Assembly: GCA_029204225.1 (NCBI GenBank)
Contig: CM055113.1
Coordinates: 26,339,462 to 26,403,461, forward strand
Reading direction: 5' to 3'
Length of the DNA stretch: 64,000 nt
DNA from: Diphasiastrum complanatum
Lineage: Eukaryota > Streptophyta > Lycopodiopsida > Lycopodiales > Lycopodiaceae
The position numbers and the translations under genes are program-made. Shown one piece after another: positions 26,514-36,812 of this stretch. Every line of letters begins with the position of its first letter. Within the stretch, counting starts at the first letter, position 1. The notes below the pieces were generated by a model. The model ran no database searches, had not been told where the DNA came from, and saw nothing but the letters and a program-made list of their open reading frames with translations.

Positions 26514-27206
26514 AGTATGTTGGCTCCATCTTGTTGCTCACTACAATCGTCAAAAGGCCTATACGAAACAAATCTAGATGCCATGTCCAACAAGTAGTCG
26601 TGTGAACCTACAAATGTCAACATCCATATTGTAAACATTGGGTATCAAGCACTCTTGAGCAAATACGGACATAAACTATTGCTAATTAATGGTAGATTGT
26701 TTACAAATTTGTAACCCTGAACATCCACAATATTAAAACCAAGACATGACGTCCACCCAAGCAATAATTGTTTTCTTAGCACATACATGCATGTAAGTCA
26801 TGACAACATAAGCTTTGACGCACACAACATAAATGTCAGGCTGAGGGCAAGGGCATTGAAATTTAGAAAAGTTTGAGCGCTGAGATTTCTGATAGTGCCT
26901 TCCCAGTTGTCGAGGGCATCACACTTGTGAAGCTCTCTTACAAAATGTCTCTGGCAAAGGATGTTAATTATAACCCCAAGCTTATAGAATCAGCAAACGA
27001 CATTAGATCAGCAATGGTTGTGCCTGCCTTATGTAGTTTATTTTATAGCAGCAGCTCATTTTGGCGGGTCTCCTCTGGCAGCCACAGTCCTCCTTTCTAA
27101 GTTTAAATCTAGTCTTTCAATTCCACTGCCAAACTTAGTTGCCTTCTTTCTTGTCTGTCTCTTTGTCTATGTGTGTGTGTCTCCCAATCTCTACCGTGCT
27201 TGCACA
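26514..27206. other. Non-coding flank upstream of the Myb-like ORF (locus A)
   Basis: Inverted match of 56,700-57,395. It contains an alternative frame reading GSHDYLLDMASRF...DGANILW just upstream of the Myb-like frame in both loci, which could be a spliced or frameshifted N-terminal exon. No terminal inverted repeat was identified with confidence. Confidence 0.5.
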
Positions 27207-27540
27207 CACAGACAACAAAAAAGAGCTGTAGAAGTAGTGTGCAGTGGCTGGGGAGGTAGTAGCAAGTAGCAAGAGGTGATTGCTACAATCGCAAGAGGTA
27301 GTAGCTTGTAGCAAGAGCTGGTTGCACTTGCTAGCTTCGATCCATAGATGGTAGGAGAAGCATAAGTTTTAGAGTACTAGCAGCTAGCAGCTCAAGGCCC
27401 ATCCTTGGACTGTTGCAGAACAAGACACTACCCAGTGATGTCCAGCATGGAAGCTGAACCTTTATGGAGCTCGCTTAACATGATGCCACAATGCAAGTGT
27501 AAACTTGCATTGTCCCAAGCTCCAGCAATCCAGGGCTTTT
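27207..27540. repeat. Two-part module, circularly permuted relative to locus B
   Basis: Part Y (about 27,216-27,330, starting AAAAAAGAGCTGTAG) is followed by part X (about 27,331-27,535, from CTTGCTAGCTTCGATCC to TCCAGCAATCCAGGGC). In locus B, read in the same sense, the same parts come in the opposite order, X then Y, with matching sequence across each. Both parts contain repeated AGCAAG / CTTGCT words. Confidence 0.75.
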
Positions 27541-28189
27541 TTGTCCTCCAATATCTGGTTGAAATTGCCTACTTTGTAGTTATTTCATTTTCCTTCTGGG
27601 AATTACAAATCATATTTGTGCACTGTCAACAGAGGAACGTGGATAAACAAAGTTGTTGGTCATCAAGTGTGCCAATGGTGTTTAATAGCAGAGAACCAGA
27701 GAAAAAAAAACAAGTAATTCAAGACTCTGACAAAGTAGAGAAGAGACAAGAAATAGTAATTGAGCTCAAGACACCCACAGTACACGGATTCTCAACAAAT
27801 CCAAAAGATGAGTGACATCAAATGGAGTTAAACCAGCTAAGGAGAATGCCATCATTGTTTGATGCGGACAACAACTGCACGAGGGCGGCCAATTGTGCGT
27901 TGGAAAACTCTGCGCTGGAAATACTCGCAGCCATTCTCAATCCATGAAGCGCTGGGATTGGAACCATTCCCAATCCAGGAGTGTTGGAGTTGCAGAGGCA
28001 AGGACAACAAAAAAAACATGATTTGAAAAAGAGAATCAAGGATAGCTGTTGCCGCTGTTATTGGAGAAGATGATGATTCAATCGGCCAAGACGATGGAGA
28101 AGCAGCACCACGAGAGAACGGAGCAACCAACGATGTGCACAAAAAGCTTTTGGAAGTGGAAGCGGGAATGCATTCTAAACTAGCAGGAA
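27541..28189. other. Unclassified stretch between Harbinger locus A and gypsy
   Basis: No gene recognised. Homology with locus B stops near 27,540, and gypsy integrase begins near 28,190. Short open frames on both strands show no family motif. Confidence 0.5.
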
Positions 28190-28192
28190 CAC

Positions 28193-29644
28193 TTGAGGGC
28201 AACAGTGACAACTCAGGTGACTGGCCTACTCCAAGAAATTAGGGAGAATTTTGGTGTAGATGCGTTGGAAAAGGACTTAATGATCGAATTCCAGCTGGGA
28301 AAGCCTCATAAACATTTCATTTGGAAAGATCAAATGGTTGTTTATAAACAACGCAGAGTATATGTCCTAGACAACATCAACCTGAGGAAGAAAGTCTTGC
28401 GAGAACATCATGACGTACTAGCCGCCGGGCATCCAGGGGTGAATCGCATGTATGAACTTCTCAAAAGAGGCTTCTATTGGCCAAGTATGTGGGCAGACGT
28501 TGAATCCTATGTGCAAACATGCCCGACATGTCAACAAGTGAAGGTGGAACCGCTACCTCCGGCTGGACTACTCCAACCATTATCGGTACCAGCATACCCA
28601 TGGGATTCGGTGAGCATGGATTTTATTGTTCAACTACCACGGTGCCAAGGCTTCGACTCAATTTATGTGGTGGTTGACTGGTTTTCAAAGCAAGTTCATC
28701 TAGTACCAACTAAAAGTTCAGTGACAGCTGAAGAAGTGGCAAGGTTATTTTTCAAATGTGTTTTCAAATACCACAGCCTGCCTAGAACGATTATTTCTGA
28801 CCGAGACACCAAGTTCGTCGGAAAGTTTTGGACTTGTCTATTTCGCCTCGTGGGAACCGGATTGAATTTCAGTACTGCATATCACCCTCAGACAGATGGG
28901 CAAACGGAGCGAGTCAATCGACAAATTGAACAATATTTACGAAATTATGTCGCTTGGGTGAACTACTTGGATATTCTCGAGTTTGCACATAACAACCAAG
29001 TGAACAGGTCTACTGGAAGGGCACCCTTCGAGATAAGCAATGGTCGGCTACCGATTGTTCCAAACTCTTTTCTTACAGGCGTGCAGGAAACACCAGTACC
29101 CACTGTAGAGGAATTCATCAATGAGTGGCACACAAAGCTGACAGAGGTGAAGGCATTTTTAGAGCAGTCACAAAGGAGTATGGCAGCTGACGTAAACCCA
29201 CATCGACGAGAACTAGAATTTGAGGAAGGTGATCAAGTATGGCTGAACACAAAGAACATTGCGTTACCAAAAGGTTTTTCTCATAAGTTCGCTCGACCTT
29301 ATGCGGGACCATATTATGTCACCAAGAAGATCAACCCAGTGGCTTACCGATTAGCGCTGCCATCCAGCTTGGATATACACAATGTGTTTCATATCTCATT
29401 ACTCAAACGGTACAAACCAGATGAGCGATTTGATCGGCAACACGAACTCCGTCACCCACCAACGACACTTGATGATACGAAGAGGCAGCTTGTACCAGAA
29501 CAAATATTGACACATAGAAAGCGAACTGGCGTTCAACGTGAATATCTAGTGAAGTGGCTACGGGCTCCACTTATTGCGGCTTCTTGGGAGTACAAAGACA
29601 AAATTAAGGAGGGAGCCCCTGAAGTACTAGCAGATTATCTGTAG
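28193..29644 (+). CDS. Ty3/gypsy integrase with chromodomain (chromovirus pol C-terminus)
   Basis: 483 uninterrupted codons. The first codon is TTG because this is the tail of a polyprotein cut at its 5' side, not a real start. Domains: HHCC zinc-binding region (HHDVLAAGHPGVNRM...CPTCQQ, residues 73-115); DDE core with D near 143 (SMDFIVQLP), D near 203 (ISDRDTKF) and E near 239 (TDGQTERVNRQ); a GPY module (YAGPYYVTKKINPVAYRL); and a C-terminal chromodomain (PEQILTHRKRTGVQREYLVKW...ASWEYKDKI) ending in a stop at 29,644. The enzyme inserts the DNA copy of the element; chromodomains of this group are known to direct insertion to particular chromatin. Protease, RT and RNase H are missing upstream. 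The intact frame suggests a fairly recent break. Confidence 0.95.
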   Translation: MRATVTTQVTGLLQEIRENFGVDALEKDLMIEFQLGKPHKHFIWKDQMVVYKQRRVYVLDNINLRKKVLREHHDVLAAGHPGVNRMYELLKRGFYWPSMWADVESYVQTCPTCQQVKVEPLPPAGLLQPLSVPAYPWDSVSMDFIVQLPRCQGFDSIYVVVDWFSKQVHLVPTKSSVTAEEVARLFFKCVFKYHSLPRTIISDRDTKFVGKFWTCLFRLVGTGLNFSTAYHPQTDGQTERVNRQIEQYLRNYVAWVNYLDILEFAHNNQVNRSTGRAPFEISNGRLPIVPNSFLTGVQETPVPTVEEFINEWHTKLTEVKAFLEQSQRSMAADVNPHRRELEFEEGDQVWLNTKNIALPKGFSHKFARPYAGPYYVTKKINPVAYRLALPSSLDIHNVFHISLLKRYKPDERFDRQHELRHPPTTLDDTKRQLVPEQILTHRKRTGVQREYLVKWLRAPLIAASWEYKDKIKEGAPEVLADYL

Positions 29645-29957
29645 AAGAACCAACGCAATACCCATTTTCCCAGATCGGCACACAAAGCACTACCTTGCGG
29701 CATGCCTCCTACATAAACATTCATGGCCATTCTGAAGTTCAAGGAACTTCCTGGTATTTTTCTTAAGTTTGCCAATAAATCACTTGCAGCTTTACACAGG
29801 TTTTACATAAGTGAACTTTATCTACACTTTTCCTGAGCTACTGCCAATGTATTTTGTAATTCAAAGTTGTTAAGGCCGGTGAATTAAGCCCGTGCCATAC
29901 GTCCTAGGTCTAGTTTGGCCATGATGAGGACATCAGCTTTTTCAAACGAGGGGAGGA
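29645..29957 (+). other. Gypsy 3' untranslated region and polypurine tract
   Basis: No coding motif. It ends in AAACGAGGGGAGGA immediately before the LTR, a good polypurine tract for plus-strand DNA priming. Confidence 0.8.
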
Positions 29958-30876
29958 TGTTGTAAAGCTGACTCAGGTGCACCCAACGTGCCCTGTAAGA
30001 CTCTAAGGAGTGACACTCCCTAAGGTCCCAAAGCAAGTTAGAACGTCAAGGACTGAGCCTCCGACCTGTGGTGAGCCAGTCAAGTAGTCACAAGTCATGA
30101 GCTAGCTCTGGAGCTCGAGTCATGGCCTAGTCAGGAAGCAAGTTGATTCTGCCACCGGAACGGCTCCCGGGACCCATGTCCTGGAGCCAGACTGATTCTG
30201 CCAGGCTTGCCAGGCTCAATCAGCAAAATAAAAACTAAGTCCCAAAAAGCGTGCTTTACCAGAAAGCACTATGTTTCATAACAGAGGGGGTGCGCCGAAT
30301 CACAGCAAAACTATAGGGGGAGTCCGGCAGACAGAAACTTGGGCAGCTCAACCAGCGCCAGGAATCCAGTCGCTAGGTCTCAGCTCCCTCTACCAGCACG
30401 AGCCAGGCACAATGCCCAGCACGTGTTGGTGGCCCCGAGACCTGTCAGTCTATGTATGAATGTAACCTCTTCCAAATCTAATAAAGTTGATCCTTGGGGA
30501 TGATTACCATTTCGGTTTCACCTCCGGAAATGGTCCAAGTGGAAAGACCCTTACTACAACCTTTTTGCGTCGCTGGCGCCTAAGGGTCCCTGTCATCGAC
30601 AGGGGGCTTGCCGCTATGCCAATTGGTCAGTTTGGCGACCACTATGCCTTGGGTTTCATGTGTGGCTTGTCTTTGCCTTTGGGTTGCCTTTTGGGGACGG
30701 ATTCTGAGTTGACTTTCGGGTTGGTTGGGAATCTAATTTTCTTAAGTTTGAATGGTTAAGCTTGTTACGTTTTTGAGTTGGCTTTTACGTAAGTGCATGA
30801 TGGATGAATGTTAGACTTAAGCGCGTGTTGGGGAAACCGCTCAAGTCCCAGCACCCTTTGAGGCACCGGCGCAACA
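29958..30876 (+). mobile_element. Ty3/gypsy 3' LTR, subfamily G
   Basis: 919 bp, TGTTGTAAAGCTGACTCAGG...CACCGGCGCAACA, TG...CA. It matches LTR G1 (7,373-8,292, inverted). A near-terminal stretch reads CCTAATAAAGT-like at 30,478-30,486 (CTAATAAAG), a plausible polyadenylation signal. The downstream flank starts CCTAGGGGAAGG; without the 5' end of the element no TSD can be tested. Confidence 0.9.
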
Positions 30877-31043
30877 CCTAGGGGAAGGCTCGAAGCCCTC
30901 GGGCCTTCCTCGCTGCTGGTCGGAGCCTGCCCGAGGGCTCCCGCCCTCGGGCAAGGGCCCTCCCAGCAAGGTAGGCCCTCAGGCATATTTCTTTATGGGA
31001 GTTTCAACACGCCCCTCACGATGAAAATCAATTTCTGAAAATC

Positions 31044-31051
<8 letters not shown>
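30877..31051. other. GC-rich patch and short copy of the chitinase flank
   Basis: 30,885-30,980 is strikingly GC-rich and holds inverted and direct copies of GCCCTCGGGC / GCCCGAGGGC. 30,985-31,016 (CATATTTCTTTATGGGAGTT then TCAACACGCCCC) repeats 33,257-33,288, and 31,030-31,050 repeats the AAATCATGATAT flank of the AG tracts. It is a junction zone of three repeats. Confidence 0.7.

Positions 31052-31117
<66 letters not shown>
31052..31117. repeat. (AG)n microsatellite, 66 bp
   Basis: AG repeat flanked by ATCATGATATC and GCACTTTGACAA, the same flanks as the tracts at 4,121 and (inverted) 42,169. Confidence 0.97.
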
Positions 31118-31118
<1 letters not shown>

Positions 31119-32737
31119 ACTTTGACAATTTTTCTCCTTCAATATACAATTTTCTGGGTTTAGGGTTTACAATAGAATGCTAGACCTGGCAGCTAATCAA
31201 CACACACATATTTATAAAGTTTATGGACGGATCACATTCGAAATTTGCCTTTGCTTAGGATAAGGGTAGGTCCCTTTGGATAAGGGCAGACAAGTGACTA
31301 TACCTTGGTCGGCGGAGGTATGGAATCAAGTTACCCTTGGATAAGGGATACCCTTAGGATTAAGGGTATGTGACTTTAAATTAAGGTATTGGTGTCCTTG
31401 GTAAGAGGTATGGAACCTAGTGAGGTGTTTGAAAGTCATTACCATGGGTGTTTTGGCTATTTTTCTAAACCTTGGGCCTCAATCTTGAACCATATCACTT
31501 TATTGGTCTTGGACCAAAGTATACAAGCACAACTTGGGCAAAGGGACCTAGTAGGAGGGCGCACTTCCAAGGTGTCCATTGAGTTCCCAACTCCCACAAG
31601 AAAGATATTCAAAGAGTCATAGGTTATGGAAGAAGTCTCTTGACCTTCCATAAGCCTATGAAGGTTCTTTAACTCCCCTAGGCCTCTCTCTTTTTCATTA
31701 GTTGTGCATGGAACTCCATAGTGTATTGGAGGGTGCCATTTGCGATCTATACGAGGGGAGGAGGGCACCCATAGGGAGCAAGAGAGATCTCTTTTGTTTG
31801 CTATGCTTATGCTCTAGTGTGGCTACTAGTGTATAGAGTGTTTTATTGTGTGTAGTATGCTTTGGGTTTGGATCTTGCTTATCACAACTACATATATGTG
31901 TGTTTTGCCACGCGACGCTGCCACACGAACCCGATACTTAGCCGAGATTTTGACATTTTTCTTATGCGTGGCATTGCCACGCATGGCATATCCACACCAA
32001 AACCTTTTCGAGGACCCTGTCGGTGAAATCTAGGCTGGAGGTGAGGTCCGGCAAAAGAATTTTAATTCTGCGTGGCACTGCCACGCAAAATTTTTTAAAC
32101 TAAAACTTGAAATATGAGCGCCAAAATATGTCGACATGGCACAGCCACGCGTGGAAGTGCCACGTACGGTTGTTATTTAACCAATTTTCATGTGACATGA
32201 TTTTTTTGGGATTTGCCATGCCTGGCAGTGCCATGCGTGGCAAATCTCCAGAGAAAATTCCAGAGCGATGGCTTTTTTGATTGCCACACATGGCAAAATT
32301 TGTCAAAAAATATACCCTGATTTTGCCTAAGAGCTTCTTGATAATTCTTTCTATTTGGGCAAGTGGTATCTTCTACAACACACTGTACATTCAAATACTG
32401 AAGCTGGAAGCTTTGGGCATCTACATACGTATAGAAGGTAAAATTCTAAACCACACTACATGTTCAGATTGCATGAGTAAAAAAGATGAGTGCATATACT
32501 CAAAAGAAAACACATCTTACCTGATCTCTTACATGAGACACCATTACGATCGTCTACATGGACCACTTTTCAGGTGTACTGCACGATTCACAGTTGTATG
32601 AATGGCTTCAAATTTGATCAGACTCGTCTGCCAAGTAATTGCAACCTCTACCTTAGGCGACACTCCGCTAATTGTCTCTTCTTACACCTCATAAAGCCAC
32701 TTGTTGTGGTTGTAGCCCATTCACGAAAGCTATTGCC
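31118..32737. other. Mosaic non-coding segment inserted between 95-bp direct repeats
   Basis: 31,166-31,261 and 32,738-32,830 are direct repeats (TTTACAATAGAATGCTAGAC ... GCTTAGGAT). The inverted copy of this locus (42,020-42,130) has a single copy with nothing between. The inserted 1.48 kb includes AAGGGTA-type repeats (31,257-31,360), the palindrome cluster (31,906-32,297) and 32,314-32,562, which matches 4,520-4,766. No gene was recognised; a small frame at 31,457-31,768 shows no family motif. Confidence 0.75.
31906..32297. repeat. Cluster of TGCCACG/CGTGGCA palindromes
   Basis: Perfect one-base-centre palindromes GCGTGGCATTGCCACGC (31,966-31,982) and GCGTGGCACTGCCACGC (32,070-32,086). 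Related inverted pairs lie at 31,906-31,925, 32,135-32,165, 32,213-32,243 and TTGCCACACATGGCAA (32,281-32,296). Spacing is roughly 60-100 bp. The sequence between them is not obviously repeated. Confidence 0.9.
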
Positions 32738-33284
32738 TTTACAATAGAATGCTAGACCTGGCTGATCAACACACACATACTTATAAAGTTTATGAACAGA
32801 TCACATTCGGAATTTGCCTTTGCTTAGGATCATGCAAAAGATAATAAATAGCTTTTGCTTTTTGCTCATGCAATTTGCACTTCGACATACTAATTTTGAA
32901 ATGGCAACAATGGATGTTTCTTTAGTAGCCCTCAATTGATGATGGTTCAGCCTTAAAAATTAAGACCACTACCACATATTAATATCCTTTAACGTTGACT
33001 TTGTATCAAACTCCGTGGTTGACCGACCTCAACACATAGTATTTATTGCCTTTTGCAAGGCAAGGCCAAAAAGCAATGAGGTAAAGGTGATGTTGCCCAA
33101 GTTGGGTAACGAGCATTTAACCAATTGGGAAAAAACAAAATTGAGGCACATATGTTCTTATTCTTAGACGCATGCAAGAGACTACCCTTGCTCTTTCCTT
33201 AACGCTGAAAAAATAGTCGCAAATGCAGATTCATTCACGTAAGGTGAACTTGGTGCATATTTCTTTATGGGAGTTTCAACACGC

Positions 33285-33478
33285 CCCGTATAATAATGCT
33301 TCTTGGTTTCCAAGGGGAGGCTCGAACCTGGGACCAAAGAAATCCCCCGTATAATAATGGATAGACAAGCTTGTAAAGGTAGCTTTACAACAGTTTCCAA
33401 GGGAGGCTCGAACTTGGGACCAAAGAAACTTTGGATGCCAAGTTAACCAACTAGGCCAACCCCTTTGGGCCCCCTATA
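33285..33478 (-). mobile_element. tRNA-derived SINE with nested fragments
   Basis: On the minus strand a pol III A box TGGCCTAGTTGG (reverse complement of 33,447-33,458) is followed by a B box GTTCGAGCC (reverse complement of 33,405-33,413), in a context like GGTCCCAAGTTCGAGCCTCC typical of plant SINE heads. The inverted copy of this locus near 41,565 lacks the whole unit and reads straight through CCCCCTATAATAATGG. Variants of CCCC(G)TATAATAATG occur at 33,285, 33,345 and 33,471, bracketing the pieces like target duplications. A second partial head (B-box part) lies at 33,307-33,343. Confidence 0.75.
33367..33392. repeat. 26-bp stub identical to the terminus of gypsy LTR subfamily H
   Basis: The bases match 13,585-13,610 exactly, ending at the LTR's terminal ...CTTTACAACA. 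They contain the hairpin TTGTAAAG-GTAG-CTTTACAA. The stub sits inside the SINE cluster with no other LTR sequence around it. Confidence 0.8.
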
Positions 33479-33570
33479 ATAATGGATAGACTAAGTCAAG
33501 CAACTGACTTAGTTGCTCTATTCCACAACATTAGACGCGAATTCCGCTGCCCCAAGTCTTCACGAGCCCA

Positions 33571-33578
33571 TATAAATA
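33571..33578 (+). promoter_or_regulatory. TATA box of the GH18 chitinase
   Basis: TATAAATA, 183 bp upstream of the ATG at 33,761, implying a 5' leader of roughly 150 nt. It is conserved in the inverted copy (reverse complement of 41,463-41,470). Confidence 0.65.
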
Positions 33579-33760
33579 AAATGTGCTCTTCCCTACTGTC
33601 ATTCACAAATTCCCAAGCATAATTGCACTGCACTGCACTGCTCTGCTCCATCTCATAATTCATATCCCCTCGTCGTCTCATCTGTGAGCCCACAATTCGT
33701 CAACATACCATATATACATACAGCACTACTCTAGTAAAGGCTGATTCAGAAATTATTCCG

Positions 33761-34692
33761 ATGGCACAGAGGCGAGGAATTCAACTTCCCCGGGTTTCAG
33801 CTATGCAACCTGTGCTGCTGATGATACTATGTATGATGGCCATCAACGCGGCCTATGCGCTCAGACAGTTCCCTGGGGCAGGAGGTCGTGCACTCCTCCA
33901 ATCCAGCCACGGCAACCTCATCGTAGATTACATTGGCGCCTCTGGAGCATCAGACCTACAGTTCACGGATCTCCCTTACCGCTGTCCTTCGCCATCGATG
34001 CAGACGCATCGGGCAACACTCAGAATGGTAACTTCAATGCCTTTTGGGCTTCCAGTCTCACTCCTCAGTCTGCACAGAGCTTCAAACAGAGCAATCCCAA
34101 CGTCAAGCTTCTTGTCAGCCTCGCAGGCTTCTCCCAATTCCTCTCGGACGGCACCACCAGGAATGTCGACTGGTACGACCCCCCCAGCACCGACACTTGG
34201 ATCAGCAATGCAGTCAGCTCCATCTCCAACCTCGTCTCTCAGTACTCGCTGGACGGCGTCGACGTCGACTACGAGAACTTCCCCACCTCTGCCACCTTCA
34301 CCACGTGCATCGGTGGTCTCATCTCCCAGCTCAAGAGCTCTGGAACTATTTCCATAGCCTCCATTGCCCCTTTTGGAGCCACTATCTCCATCTACGCAGA
34401 CCTCTTTGCCAACTTCGGCTCCTCCATAGACTACGTGAACTATCAGTTCTATGCTGATGGCTTGGCATCGCAATCCGACTTCATAAGCAGATACAACACT
34501 GTGGCTGGCAGCTTCGATGCTAGCAAGCTGCTACCTAGCGTGGAGGCGGCTGGCCGAGGACTGCAGGGATCCGACTTCATTGGAGCCGCCCAGCAGTTGA
34601 CCATCCCAGGCATCATGATCTTCAACGTGGATAATGACAAAGGAAGTGGCTTCAGCACGGAGCAGGCCGTGGCTTCTTTTCTCTCTACCTAA
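33761..34692 (+). pseudogene. GH18 chitinase (plant class III/V-like endochitinase), frameshifted
   Basis: The ATG at 33,761 starts a signal peptide (hydrophobic core PVLLMILCMMAINAAYA) followed by GNLIVDYIGASGASDLQFTDLP. The frame then shifts at 33,980-33,983, and the rest reads LSFAIDADASG, VKLLVSLAGFS, DGVDVDYENFP, VNYQFYADG and IMIFNVDNDKG to a stop at 34,692. DGVDVDYE is the GH18 catalytic signature DxxDxDxE, with the proton donor Glu at 34,273-34,275. Such enzymes cleave chitin, usually secreted for defence or stored. By comparison with bulb-type GH18 chitinases, about nine residues between FTDLP and LSFAID seem missing, so a small frame-breaking deletion is likelier than an intron. Everything else is open, so it died recently or there is a sequence error. 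GC content is clearly above the surroundings. Confidence 0.9.
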
Positions 34693-36775
34693 GCTAAATA
34701 TTGAAAGAGCCGGAATGACATTGCCACTTGCCATGCGTTTACACTAACCGATGCGTGCTCTGCATATTGGAATTTGGTGTTGGATAATGCCATCAAAATG
34801 TACTCCTGCTCAATCAGAAGATTCATACGGCATCCATTCATTCATTCTTGTCAACGATGTCCACCAGAGTGTTGGCCTCAAGGCAGTGGAGTGCACCGCA
34901 CTCACAAATTTTTTTTTCCAAATAAGTCGTGCTTGTCGCACAGAAACGTACCCTGAAAAGCTCGACCTATAAAAAACGCTAGAGGCGAATTTCCTACTTC
35001 ATGTTGGTTTTCCGCGTTCACAATTTATATGGGGCAATTGAAGGTTTATGCAATCATGCCCTCAAATGATTTTATTGTTATATCTTCTTTCCTAAAAATT
35101 GACAACATAGTGTTAGGAATCATAACAAAATTTGCACAGGACATTACATTCCAATTCATCTACATCTACATAGATTTGTTGCATTACCACTACATATCAG
35201 AAAACACTGTATGCAACATCTTATAAATATGGCTAACACACAAAATAAGCACAAAATCTTACAAATATTTAATCTGATTCCGAAAAACAGTATCATTCAA
35301 AGGATGTTGATCGCTATCAACTTCTATCATTGCCAAATTGCTGAAGCATCCACGAACTACACGATCCACGGTTCATTCTTTCTTGCCATAAAATCATCAC
35401 ATACAATACAACTAGCAATCAATTGTATACCTATGATCCTTTTGTAGTCCACAAATTAAAAATACTTCTGCAGACGGGAAATTTGAAAGAGTCATTCCTA
35501 CTGTGTTTGATTGAAGTTCAAGCCCCCCCAAATGTTGATAAAGTAATTAGCTAATTAGGAGTCATGACGTTGTCCATATCTTAGTTGTCTAGTCTGCATT
35601 TTATATATAAATTTCTAATTGACTCCTATTCTAGCAATAAGTCCCATGTTGGAAGGCGTTAGGATAGGACTTGGATGTCCATATATTTGAGAGCTTCTAA
35701 TAAACTTATAGAGCATTGGGTAGCTAGTTCAAAAGACTCCTCATCAACCAACCCATGAATAGTTTTCAATTCAAAAAAGACCTTATAACAAGTGCCAACT
35801 AGGAAATAGAGTTTTTAAAGAAAGAAATACCCAAGGATGCCCAAATTTAGGTGTGGGCAACTATAATCTATGTTCATATTAATATGGGTTATTTATGTTA
35901 GTGTATGGCAAATTGCTCTTCCTTGTAACATGTTATAAAAATGTTAGGAAAAGATGTGAGTATCATTCAAACCACACTTTACTATACTATCAAGCTCTCG
36001 CATCACAATATCTTTCAAGCATTCATGAGCAATAATTTTGCAAACAAAGTATTTGCAATCATCACTTCATTCTTTACTTGCCATAAAAATCATCACATGC
36101 ACAACTTTTGCACCTACCAAATTACAGTCTCTTGTAGTCCACAAAGAAGCACACATCCAATAAAGTAGTGCATGTTATAATTGCTTGAGCTCAAGCACAT
36201 ATATACATATACAATTTATATATAGAAGATTAACTAATTAGCACAAAAAGGGCAATAATTGTGACTATTTGCAATTGAACACATTTATGTACTTGCTCAC
36301 ATTGTTGAGGAACTACAAATTTATCACTTGACTAATATGTCCAAAGCTTAGTATAGTCAATAACAAAATAGTTGTCCTCAACTTTCGCCGCATGTCATCA
36401 GGACCATTACAAATAATCTTAAATAGTTTTAATTACATCAAATTTTAAAAGTTTAAATTGCCTAAATCCAATTTCCAAGATATCATTGACCGTCCCACAA
36501 TATCGTGCTTGGTCAACTCCCTTGAGTAATATTTATTGTGACTCCACAGTCATATGTGTTTCTATTTTTATCAATGTGCTCCACAAGAAAATGTCGTCCA
36601 TGCATATTGTATTTAGGTACTAAAAAAAAAATAACGAAAGGTACCGATGAAATAATTTTGATTGATAATATATGTCAAGATGTGTTGAACATGTAAAATA
36701 CATAAAAGTACTAGTTAAGCATGTAAGTGGTTTATTAGATATGGCTAACTTTAAAATTGCATCCCCTTACAAATT

Positions 36776-36812
<37 letters not shown>

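Noticed and set aside
29118-29312. Minus-strand frame opposite the gypsy integrase
   Set aside because: Shadow of the integrase frame.
33400-33465. A functional tRNA gene on the minus strand
   Set aside because: A and B boxes are present, but I could not build an acceptor stem or a clean anticodon arm, and the head is partly duplicated; a tRNA-derived SINE fits better.
34044-34457. Alternative frames of 137 (+) and 165 (-) codons inside the chitinase
   Set aside because: They overlap the GH18 catalytic frame in a GC-rich region and show no domain of their own.
35029-36168. Possible genes in the AT-rich stretch downstream of the chitinase
   Set aside because: Frames are under 80 codons, with low-complexity composition and no motif.
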